A DNA stretch of 64,000 nt. Origin: Anaerocolumna sp. AGMB13025. GTDB taxonomy: Bacteria; Bacillota; Clostridia; Lachnospirales; Lachnospiraceae. Each line of letters begins with the position of its first letter. The first letter of the stretch is position 1. The position numbers and the translations under genes were made by a program. The stretch spans positions 120,001 through 184,000 of the forward strand of contig NZ_CP121445.1 of the NCBI RefSeq assembly GCF_029689925.1, given 5' to 3'. A model generated the notes under the pieces. That model made no database searches. It worked only from the letters and a program-made list of their open reading frames with translations, and was not told the DNA's origin. Shown piece after piece: positions 9,317 through 16,849 of this stretch.

Positions 9317-9808
9317 CTTTACACCCATCGCATATCGCAAGTTTACTTGCGATACTGCCACAATAATAAAAGTTGAAAGAATTAAAATGTGGCATCCTTT
9401 CGATTCATAAATTTACTTTCAACTTTACACCCATCGCATATCGCAAGTTTACTTGCGATACTGCCACAATAATAAAAGTTGAAAGAATTAAATGTGGCAT
9501 CCTTTCGATTCATAAATTTACTTTCAACTTTACACCCATTGCATATCGCAAGTTTACTTGCGATACTGCCACAATAATAAAAGTTGAAAGAATTAAAATG
9601 TGGCATCCTTTCGATTCATAAATTTACTTTCAACTTTACACCCATTGCATATCGCAAGTTCACTTGCGATATTGCCACAATAATAAAAGTTGAAAGAAAT
9701 AAAATGTGGCATCCTTTCGATTCATAAATTTACTTTAACTTTACACCCATCGCATATCGCAAGTTTACTTGTGATACTGCCACAATAATAAAAGTTGAAA
9801 GAATAATA
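9317..9808 (-). repeat. Structured ~106-base tandem repeat array, locus A (five copies)
   Basis: Five near-identical units of 105-106 bases lie between two permease genes. Read in the gene direction, each contains the hairpin TATCGCAAGT..ACTTGCGATA, then GTTGAAAG, TGCCACA, CTTTCAAC and TGTGGCA in that order. GTTGAAAG pairs with CTTTCAAC and TGCCACA with TGTGGCA, so the two pairings interleave as in a pseudoknot or as alternative folds. The array ends with GGGTGTAAAG directly before the start codon of the second permease. Related arrays lie at 49435-49790 and 63045-63270. Confidence 0.93.
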
Positions 9809-9817
9809 ATTTCGGGT

Positions 9818-10711
9818 TTATTTAACATCATCCTCATAGAACACCCAAAAGCGCTGAGTTCCAAAGAGGACAAGTGTGACTGCTAAAATCAGGATAAAGA
9901 TAACCCAGGAAGAAGCACTCGCGTATCCCATCTTATAATAAGCAAAACCGTCATTATAGAGCTTTAAACCCAGCATATACGTAGATTTTACCGGTCCGCC
10001 CTTGGTAATGACAAATGCAGAGGTAAAGTTTTGCAAAGCATTAATTGTCTGCATGATGATAGTAAAGAATAAAATAGGAGTAATCTGTGGAAAGGTAACT
10101 TTAAAAAAGGACTGTACTTTATTGGCGCCATCAATACCAGCTGCTTCATACAGGGATTGGGGTACCTGTTTTAGTGCGGCCAGAAACATAACCATGGAGG
10201 AACCAAACTGCCATATTTCCAGGGAGCTAAGTGTAGTAAGGGCAACTTTGGGATCGCCTAACCAGGATACCGGACCAAGCTTAAAGATATGTAAGAGAGA
10301 ATTCATTAAGCCGTTATCCATAAACAGCAGTTTCCAAAGGAGTGCCACTGCTATACTGCCGCCAAACAGGGAGGGCAGATAAAAGATTGTTCTTAATACG
10401 CCGATACCTTTTCTTGTTTTATTAAGCATAACGGCTATGGCTAAGGATAATATGATTTTGCCGGGTACGGTTAATAAGGTATATTTGATTGTGACTCCCA
10501 GAGATTTATAAAATTCTTTGTCTTTTGTAAATAATCTAACATAATTATCGAATCCAATAAAGTTCATTTTTCCAAAAGCATTATAATTTGTAAAGGAATA
10601 TAGTAAGGAAGCTATAAATGGATACAATTGTAATACTACCAAACCAATCAGCCAAGGTAATATATAGATATAAGCCTTATGACCCCTTTTTGCTATTTTT
10701 GAATGTTTCAT
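9818..10711 (-). CDS. Carbohydrate ABC transporter permease (MalF type)
   Basis: This 297-residue, roughly six-helix inner-membrane permease has a hydrophobic start (YILPWLIGLVVLQLYPFIAS), the conserved FIGFDNYVRLF segment before the core helices, and the EAA loop YEAAGIDGANKVQSFFKVTFP. It pairs with the MalG-type permease downstream to import a sugar, most likely xylo-oligosaccharides given the GH43 gene in the same operon. The ribosome site GAGGTGATAGGA precedes the start. It follows the binding-protein gene after a 150-base gap that holds a stable hairpin, so less permease than binding protein may be made. Confidence 0.93.
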   Translation of the reverse strand: MKHSKIAKRGHKAYIYILPWLIGLVVLQLYPFIASLLYSFTNYNAFGKMNFIGFDNYVRLFTKDKEFYKSLGVTIKYTLLTVPGKIILSLAIAVMLNKTRKGIGVLRTIFYLPSLFGGSIAVALLWKLLFMDNGLMNSLLHIFKLGPVSWLGDPKVALTTLSSLEIWQFGSSMVMFLAALKQVPQSLYEAAGIDGANKVQSFFKVTFPQITPILFFTIIMQTINALQNFTSAFVITKGGPVKSTYMLGLKLYNDGFAYYKMGYASASSWVIFILILAVTLVLFGTQRFWVFYEDDVK

Positions 10712-10731
10712 TTCCTATCACCTCGCGTGTT

Positions 10732-10830
10732 AAAAGGAGCTGCCGCAAAATTGTAAGTTTTTTAAACCTGGCAGGTTAAAGGAGTCCTCCCTGTCAAGTA
10801 CATTACGTTATGAATTTGCAACAGCTCCTT
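10732..10830 (-). promoter_or_regulatory. Long intercistronic hairpin after the binding-protein gene
   Basis: AAGGAGCTGCCGCAAAATT near 10734 pairs with AATTTGCAACAGCTCCTT near 10813, with one bulge and two mismatches. The hairpin lies between the binding-protein and permease genes. Such structures commonly protect the upstream mRNA or partly terminate transcription, which would give excess binding protein. The arms resemble those of the hairpin at 57174-57262. Confidence 0.65.
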
Positions 10831-10864
10831 CTTTTAGAAGAATTGTTCTATTTTTTTTAGTCTA

Positions 10865-12220
10865 CTATTGTAAGGATAAATAATCTGTTATTAATGATAC
10901 CACTTCTTTTGCCTCATCGGCAGGTGATTTTTCACCAAAAGCAACATTTTCATAAGCATCAATTAAGATAGCGGTAACTTCTGCACTGGTAGTCATACCG
11001 GAATCGGATTTACCATTGTACTGCATACTTACATCAACTGCCATTTTTGTTAAAGGATTTAAGGTACCTGCCTCTAAGGTTAACTTCTGAGCTTTTTCCG
11101 TAGGTGGAACAGAACGTACGGTACCAAGTGTTTTCATGGCTTCTTCATTTGTAAAGAAGTAGTTTAAGAATAAAGCAGCTTCCTCTGGATGCTCGGATTT
11201 TGCATAAATACCTACATACTGAGGGCAGTCATTGACCCAGCCGTCACTTTTGCCATCAGCTAACAGCGGAAGCTGCCCGGCGATGTAATTCGGAGTTGGA
11301 TTAGCCGCCTGCATAACATCAGCAGAGGAAGTATAGCCTACGTAAGCTACGTATTTGCCGGCAATCCAGTTAGGATCATCTTGATTGTTTACGCCATAGG
11401 TAGCCATATAAGACAAAGGTACTGCTACATTATTCTCGTATAACTGTTGTACAAATTCTAACGCTTTTGTAAATTGTTCTTCTGTCATATTCAGTTTATG
11501 TTCTGCATCATTGATGATGGGAGCTCCGTTCATCTGTCTTGCCATAGCGCGAAGTACGAAGGGCATCATGTAGGAATCGTTGCCGGAGATCAGATACATG
11601 GAGGGATCATAAGCCTGTACCTGTTTGCCCCACTCGATTAATTGTTCCCAGTTATAAGGTTTGGTGAAATCAATGCCAATTTTGTCAGCCAGATCCTTAT
11701 TCACAACAATTGCGGTACCAGCCCTGCCCATAGGAATTGCATATTGGCTGCCGGAGCCGAATTGACCGTTGTTTTCTAAGAAGGTTGGGTCAAAGCCGGA
11801 GAAATCAATGCTTGTTGTGGAAAGGTTTAAAAGCTGGTTCTGTTTATAGTATTCCGGTGCCGCACCAGTTTCCAGCTGGATAATGTCAGGTGCAGTTTCA
11901 GAAGCAAACTGTGTCATCAGCTTGTCATTATAACCATCTTGTGCCCCGTATTCCGCTTCAATGGTAATCCAGGGATATTCCTTTTCAAATGCGTCTATTA
12001 CTGCTAAAGTAGCTTCATGTCTCGCATCTCCACCCCACCAGGAGAAACGAAGGGATACCGGATCCTGCTTATCACCTGAAGTGGAAGCCTTAGAATCGGT
12101 AACCTTAGTTCCGGCGTCGGAAACCACATCGGTGCTGCCGGAGTCTTTTTTGCTGCATGCTCCTAAGGAAACCGCCAACAAAGAAGCAAGGATAACAGCT
12201 GATATCATTTTCTTTTTCAT
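10865..12220 (-). CDS. Sugar ABC transporter substrate-binding lipoprotein
   Basis: This 451-residue extracellular lipoprotein has signal peptide MKKKMISAVILASLLAVSLG and a lipobox ending in Cys22 (LGAC), followed by a short acidic Ser/Thr linker. The body is a family 1 solute-binding protein (RFSWWGGDARHEATLAVIDAF, then DIIQLETGAAPEYYKQNQLL), the class that binds oligosaccharides. It would deliver a xylan-derived oligomer to the two permeases encoded next. The ribosome site AGGAGG lies upstream. The gene starts 177 bases after the histidine kinase gene, so it can have its own promoter there, probably controlled by the adjacent two-component system. Confidence 0.93.
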   Translation of the reverse strand: MKKKMISAVILASLLAVSLGACSKKDSGSTDVVSDAGTKVTDSKASTSGDKQDPVSLRFSWWGGDARHEATLAVIDAFEKEYPWITIEAEYGAQDGYNDKLMTQFASETAPDIIQLETGAAPEYYKQNQLLNLSTTSIDFSGFDPTFLENNGQFGSGSQYAIPMGRAGTAIVVNKDLADKIGIDFTKPYNWEQLIEWGKQVQAYDPSMYLISGNDSYMMPFVLRAMARQMNGAPIINDAEHKLNMTEEQFTKALEFVQQLYENNVAVPLSYMATYGVNNQDDPNWIAGKYVAYVGYTSSADVMQAANPTPNYIAGQLPLLADGKSDGWVNDCPQYVGIYAKSEHPEEAALFLNYFFTNEEAMKTLGTVRSVPPTEKAQKLTLEAGTLNPLTKMAVDVSMQYNGKSDSGMTTSAEVTAILIDAYENVAFGEKSPADEAKEVVSLITDYLSLQ

Positions 12221-12396
12221 AAATAAAATACCTCCTATTTTTATTTATTGAAAGTTCTTACAGGTATGAAAATAAGCCTTTCAATACTAATATTGTATCA
12301 TTGGTAAACCCATACAAAAAGGTATCCATCCTAACATAAGAATTCATATTTTACGGTGTTTTTAGAGGATGGTATCATCTTTACTTTTTTTTCTGC

Positions 12397-14226
12397 TTAA
12401 TTAATGGTTGGAGCTGTTTCTGACCCAGAAGCCCTTGGAGTGTTATTGGGTTTGTCGGTATCCCGGATTGGAATTTTAAAGCTGATGGCAGTGCCCATGT
12501 CTTTTTTACTTAGGATATGAAGACCGCTGTATTCACCGTATTGAAGAATCAATCGGCGGTTTAAGTTGGTCAGCCCGATATTCTTTGACTTGGAATCATT
12601 AATCTTTACCTTTACTTCCTTTAATGTCGTTCTGGTCATACCACAGCCGTTATCTATGACATCAATGCAGATGTCCTCCTTTTTCCGGCGTATTTTGATT
12701 TTGATGCAGCAGCGCTCATGATAAGACCTGATACCATGGCTTACACAATTTTCAATAATGGGCTGAAGCATAAGCCGGAATACGAAAAATTCCAGGAGGG
12801 AATCCTCCAGCTCATAATAGATGACGATGTTGTTATTAAACCGTACCTCCTGAATTTCAATGTAAGCCCTTAGGTAATCCAGTTCTTCCCTTAGTGAAAC
12901 AAATTCTGTTGGATTAGTCAGGGCGTATTTCATGATATTGGATAACTCCTGGATTAAGATGTGCAGTGTGGACTGGCCTCCAAGTTCCTTTAACACCTCC
13001 AAATCCATGGTCTGGAGAGTATTAAAAATAAAGTGGGGGTTAATCTGGAGCTGCAGTGCCATTAGCTCTGATATCTGGTATTGATGCTGCTTCTCCATTA
13101 AATTGGCCTGCATCTGGCTGTTTTTAATAAAGAGAAACAAAATGTTATTAAGTATCAGATTATATTCATCCTTAATAATCGGTTCCGGTTGTCCGATTAC
13201 TTCCCCTCTTTCGGCAGAACTGAATACATCTACTAAATAGGTAATGTGCTTAAAGGCATCTTTGGTTATCATCCAGGCAAGGAGCATTACAATAAATAGG
13301 TTAATTGCTAGGATTGCTAAGGCTAGCCGTATAAAGTCTGTTAATTTTTCTGCAAATGCTTGAAAGGATATCATGGACAATAGGTAGGTCTGTTTGTAAT
13401 CATCGGGTTTTACAGTGATAAGATAGTATTTATTGTTTAATTTAACCCATTTTTGATTGAGGGAAAACCGCCCCTTGGAAGCATACTCTTTTGCTATTTT
13501 ATTAAACAAAGTAGATTCAGAAGCAATACTTAAAGACGTTTTCTTATTGCTCCGGTACAAAACTTCACCGTTTTTATTTAAATAATAAAAGCTTTGACCT
13601 GACATCAGCATATCATTTAATCTACGTCCAAAATTATCCGACTTGACATTTAAGATAACTACACCTTTGGCATAAGACATCCGCCGGTAAATGGTAATTA
13701 CATCCTTTGCTTTATCATAGCTATAGCGTTTTAGTTTTCTGGTCTCTACAAACTGACTACTTTCCTGTGGTATTTTCTTATAATGGTCGAACCATTCCGT
13801 ATCATAAAAGCTTTGAAAGGAAACCAGCTCATCGGAGGAGGAGGCCAGAAAGTTATTCAGACCATCCATATACAGGTAAATGGAATCTATGTACCGGTAA
13901 GAGGTCTGGGCACTTGTCAGATAGTTAATAATGGAATTCATAAAAATAATATCCCGGTATTCTAAAATATCATGCCGCATGAGTTTTTTCATAGAAATCA
14001 TATACTGGGCATTCCGCATAGCTACGTCCTGCTGGTAAATGGAACTGTAGATTACATTAACAATATTATCATTAATGTTAGTTAAGGTATTTGATCCAAT
14101 CTTTTTAAAATCATTTTGCTGTGCATTAATTACCAGATAACCCATAATTCCGAAAATTGTCATTAAGGGAATAATCATGATTAAAGCAAAAGACCGAAAG
14201 CGCTTGAAGAAAAATTTCTGCATCAT
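12397..14226 (-). CDS. Sensor histidine kinase, YesM family
   Basis: This 609-residue membrane kinase has a first membrane helix at about 12-32 and an extracellular sensor (Cache-like) region to about 290. A second helix (near 295-315) is followed by a HAMP-like linker, the His_kinase domain with phosphoacceptor His398 in QINPHFIFNT, and the ATPase domain with QPIIENCVSHG and DNGCGM. Such kinases sense extracellular sugars or the loaded binding protein. Its ATG overlaps the TGA of the upstream response regulator gene (ATGA), so the two are translationally coupled. Placement before the transporter operon points to xylo-oligosaccharide control. Confidence 0.93.
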   Translation of the reverse strand: MMQKFFFKRFRSFALIMIIPLMTIFGIMGYLVINAQQNDFKKIGSNTLTNINDNIVNVIYSSIYQQDVAMRNAQYMISMKKLMRHDILEYRDIIFMNSIINYLTSAQTSYRYIDSIYLYMDGLNNFLASSSDELVSFQSFYDTEWFDHYKKIPQESSQFVETRKLKRYSYDKAKDVITIYRRMSYAKGVVILNVKSDNFGRRLNDMLMSGQSFYYLNKNGEVLYRSNKKTSLSIASESTLFNKIAKEYASKGRFSLNQKWVKLNNKYYLITVKPDDYKQTYLLSMISFQAFAEKLTDFIRLALAILAINLFIVMLLAWMITKDAFKHITYLVDVFSSAERGEVIGQPEPIIKDEYNLILNNILFLFIKNSQMQANLMEKQHQYQISELMALQLQINPHFIFNTLQTMDLEVLKELGGQSTLHILIQELSNIMKYALTNPTEFVSLREELDYLRAYIEIQEVRFNNNIVIYYELEDSLLEFFVFRLMLQPIIENCVSHGIRSYHERCCIKIKIRRKKEDICIDVIDNGCGMTRTTLKEVKVKINDSKSKNIGLTNLNRRLILQYGEYSGLHILSKKDMGTAISFKIPIRDTDKPNNTPRASGSETAPTIN

Positions 14227-14966
14227 GAATTAGGGTTCCCCTTTCTCTGTCCATTTCTATACTCCATGGGACTCATATTAAAATGAGCCTTAAATGCTCT
14301 GGAAAAATTCTTTGGATTATCATATCCCACATAAAAGGCTATTTCGTAATGCTTATAACTGGGGTCCATTAAAAGTTCACAGGCTTTTTCCATCTTAATC
14401 CGGTTCAGCCGCTCTAAAAACCCGCAGCCGGATTTTTCTTTGTAAATCTTTGAAAGGTAGTTTGGACTTAATCCCACTGCCTCGGCGGCGCCTTCCAGAG
14501 AGGCTTTTTGGTAATTGTCTGACAGATATTTGTCTACCCGGGTGATAATCTCGCTGTAATAAGTCTTTGGTTTAGCTGCCTCCACAAGGTTTTTCTCGTC
14601 AAGCTTTGATCTGATTTTTTCAAAACACAGAACCAATTCGTCGTATCTTATAGGTTTAAGCAGATAGTCAGATATTCCGTACAGGATTCCTGCCCGCATG
14701 TATTCGTAATCTTTATAGCTGCTGAAAAGGACTATTTTAAGATTGGGAAAACGTTGTAATTCCTTTGTCAGCTCAATGCCATTCATATTTGGCATGGATA
14801 TGTCGGTCATAACCACATCTACCGGGTTATTTTCAATATAGGATAATGCACTCCGGGCATCAATAAAACGTGCCACTACGTGAAAGCCAATGTTGTTCCA
14901 GGGAAATAATTCTGAAATACCCTCTAAAATCTTCTCTTCGTCATCAATAATTACTAATTGATACAT
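14223..14966 (-). CDS. Response regulator, YesN/AraC type
   Basis: This 247-residue cytoplasmic regulator has a receiver domain (1-120) with the acidic pair DD at 8-9, phosphoacceptor Asp55 in VMTDISMP and the Lys of LLKPI. The C-terminal AraC helix-turn-helix pair begins with the text SPNYLSKIYKEKSG. I chose MYQLVII as start because AAGGAG lies eight bases before it; the seven codons further upstream have no ribosome site. It is coupled to the YesM kinase by an ATGA overlap and probably activates the binding-protein promoter near 12.25-12.39 kb. Confidence 0.94.
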   Translation of the reverse strand: MYQLVIIDDEEKILEGISELFPWNNIGFHVVARFIDARSALSYIENNPVDVVMTDISMPNMNGIELTKELQRFPNLKIVLFSSYKDYEYMRAGILYGISDYLLKPIRYDELVLCFEKIRSKLDEKNLVEAAKPKTYYSEIITRVDKYLSDNYQKASLEGAAEAVGLSPNYLSKIYKEKSGCGFLERLNRIKMEKACELLMDPSYKHYEIAFYVGYDNPKNFSRAFKAHFNMSPMEYRNGQRKGNPNS

Positions 14967-15189
14967 AGTTCTTCTCCTTTGCCCCAATATGGAAGATTCG
15001 GTTATTGCAAACTTATTTTATTTTTTTATTATCATTGTTACTTAATGCTCTGCCTTGTTCGGAATACTTAGCAGAATAATTCGTCCCATTTTAGTTTCAA
15101 CTTAATTATATCATAACCTTAATTAACATAATATAAAGTAGTTTAAATACCCGTAAAAATGAAGAATTATCATAAATTTTGGGTCTCTT

Positions 15190-15400
15190 AGTAAGGACTT
15201 GTTGCTATGATTTAGGGTATTGGACCTGGGCATAGAATAAGGATTATATTTTGTAAAAATTTTGATTAAAGATTGCGCGAATATGCAGCTGCATTCTTTT
15301 TCTTGCAGCTATTCGCGCATACTTTCCACAAAATTTTTACAAAATATAATCCTTATTCTCTCCCAGGTAATTTAGTCTTTGAATTATGCAATGGCTAATA
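15190..15400. repeat. Large near-perfect inverted repeat (hairpin element)
   Basis: Arms 15234-15264 and 15329-15359 are 31-base perfect reverse complements, rich in A and T. Outside them CCTGGG/CCCAGG continues the pairing; inside, GCGCGAATA/TATTCGCGC and AGCTGCA/TGCAGCT extend it. The outer right flank (15354-15395) closely matches 57219-57259, within another hairpin element, so this is a dispersed element and not a unique terminator. It lies in the 640-base gap between divergent genes. No transposase frame is inside. Confidence 0.88.
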
Positions 15401-15497
15401 ATATATTTAAAAACTCGATAAATAATGATGAAAAGAAATAATTTATCATCCTTTTCGTCTCCTGGTACCTGTGTTATGATTATTTTATGATTTACCA

Positions 15498-15609
15498 CAT
15501 CTTGATTTTATGTGCGCTTATGTACACGGATAGGAGTTAAGTTGAAAACCAAAAAAGGTTTTCAACATCTTGATTTTATGTGCTCTTATGCGCACAGATA
15601 GGAGTTAAT
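15498..15609 (+). promoter_or_regulatory. Duplicated leader with hairpin before the glycerate kinase gene
   Basis: A 43-base segment beginning CATCTTGATTTTATGTGC and ending in the ribosome site ATAGGAGTTAA occurs twice (starts 15498 and 15566). Between the copies is a perfect hairpin, GTTGAAAACC at 15541-15550 and GGTTTTCAAC at 15557-15566. GTGCGC in copy one can pair with GCGCAC in copy two. Only the second copy precedes the real start codon. A similar hairpin followed by a palindrome-rich leader precedes the permease gene at 48481. Confidence 0.75.
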
Positions 15610-16752
15610 ATGAAAGTTGTTGTAGCTATTGATTCGTTAAAGGGAAGTTTATCCTCAATAGAGGCGGGTACGTCAATTAAGGAAGGCATTCTAAGTGTTT
15701 GCGAAGCTGAGGTAATTGTAAAACCTCTGGCGGATGGGGGGGAAGGTACGGTTGAGGCTTTGCTTGCCGGTATGGGAGGCAGGGAAATTATACTTGATGT
15801 TACCGGACCCTTGGGTAAGAAGCTTACCAGCAGTTATGGGATTCTTACGGATAATAGGACGGCAGTAATTGAGATGGCCGCTGCCGCAGGGATAAAACTG
15901 GTTTCTAAGGAAGACTTAAATCCACTGTATACGACCACGTTCGGAGTTGGTGAAATGATTAAAGATGCCATTAACAAAGGGTGCAGGAATTTTATTATTG
16001 GAATCGGTGGAAGTGCAACCAATGATGGAGGGCTTGGGATGCTTCAGGCTCTTGGGTATCAGTTTTTTGATGAAAGGGGAAAACTGGTTGGACCAGAAGG
16101 CAGAGAACTTAATAAAATTGCAGATTTTAGTACTGTTTTAAGTTTAAAGGAATTAAAGGAGTGTACTTTTAAAATAGCTTGTGATGTTACAAATCCTCTT
16201 TATGGTCCATTAGGAGCTTCTCCTGTATTTGGTCCTCAAAAAGGTGCAACACCGGAAATTGTTGAAATTCTGGATAAAGGTCTTAAAAATTTCGCAGAGG
16301 TGGTAAAGAAAGTACTCGGACAGGATACGGCTTCTTATCCGGGAACTGGAGCAGCCGGTGGTCTGGGATTTGCTTTTCTGACCTTTTTAAATGGCACGCT
16401 GGAATCCGGTATCAATATTATATTAGAGGAAATCGGTCTGGAGGAAGATATTCTAGATGCAGATTATGTCATCACGGGAGAAGGAAAGCTTGATTTTCAG
16501 ACTTCCATGGGGAAAGCCCCCGTTGGCGTTGCTAAATTAGCCAAAAAGTATGGAAAAAAGGTAATTGCTTTTGCAGGCGGCACCACAAAAGATGCGGCCA
16601 AATGCAATGAAGAAGGTATCGATGCATATTTTAGTATTTTGCAGCTTCCCATGACAGTAGAGGAAGCCATGGAGTTTAATACTGCCAGAATGAATTTATT
16701 TTCCGCTGCCGCCCAGGTCTTTCGATTAATAAAAGCAGTAAAAGCATTTTAA
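15610..16752 (+). CDS. glxK: Glycerate 2-kinase (GarK/GlxK family)
   Basis: This 380-residue cytoplasmic kinase phosphorylates glycerate with ATP. The start MKVVVAIDSLKGSLSS is the family signature. Further conserved text is KPLADGGEGTVEALL near 35-49, GIGGSATNDGGLGMLQALG near 133-151, and GAAGGLGFAF and ITGEGKLD in the second half. Length matches GarK/GlxK. Ten codons upstream in frame are excluded because GATAGGAG lies just before this ATG. It complements the tartronate semialdehyde reductase at 3.1 kb, completing a route to phosphoglycerate. A hairpin AAACACTTG/CAAGTGTTT at 16774-16801 follows, without a clear T run. Confidence 0.93.
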   Translation: MKVVVAIDSLKGSLSSIEAGTSIKEGILSVCEAEVIVKPLADGGEGTVEALLAGMGGREIILDVTGPLGKKLTSSYGILTDNRTAVIEMAAAAGIKLVSKEDLNPLYTTTFGVGEMIKDAINKGCRNFIIGIGGSATNDGGLGMLQALGYQFFDERGKLVGPEGRELNKIADFSTVLSLKELKECTFKIACDVTNPLYGPLGASPVFGPQKGATPEIVEILDKGLKNFAEVVKKVLGQDTASYPGTGAAGGLGFAFLTFLNGTLESGINIILEEIGLEEDILDADYVITGEGKLDFQTSMGKAPVGVAKLAKKYGKKVIAFAGGTTKDAAKCNEEGIDAYFSILQLPMTVEEAMEFNTARMNLFSAAAQVFRLIKAVKAF

Positions 16753-16849
16753 TGTTTATGACATCTTTTTAACAAACACTTGGAATACTATTCAAGTGTT
16801 TATGGAAATAACAGGATGTTTAAATATGAATTCGATAGGGGGAGTAAAT

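Noticed and set aside
9317..9361. N-terminal extension (MAVSQ...) of the MalG-type permease, also seen at the ABC ATPase near 63086
   Set aside because: The same five residues arise at two unrelated genes because both frames run into the shared repeat; they are not coding.
9373..9621. Open frames inside the repeat array at locus A
   Set aside because: They repeat with the 106-base unit, have no ribosome site and reflect repeated DNA.
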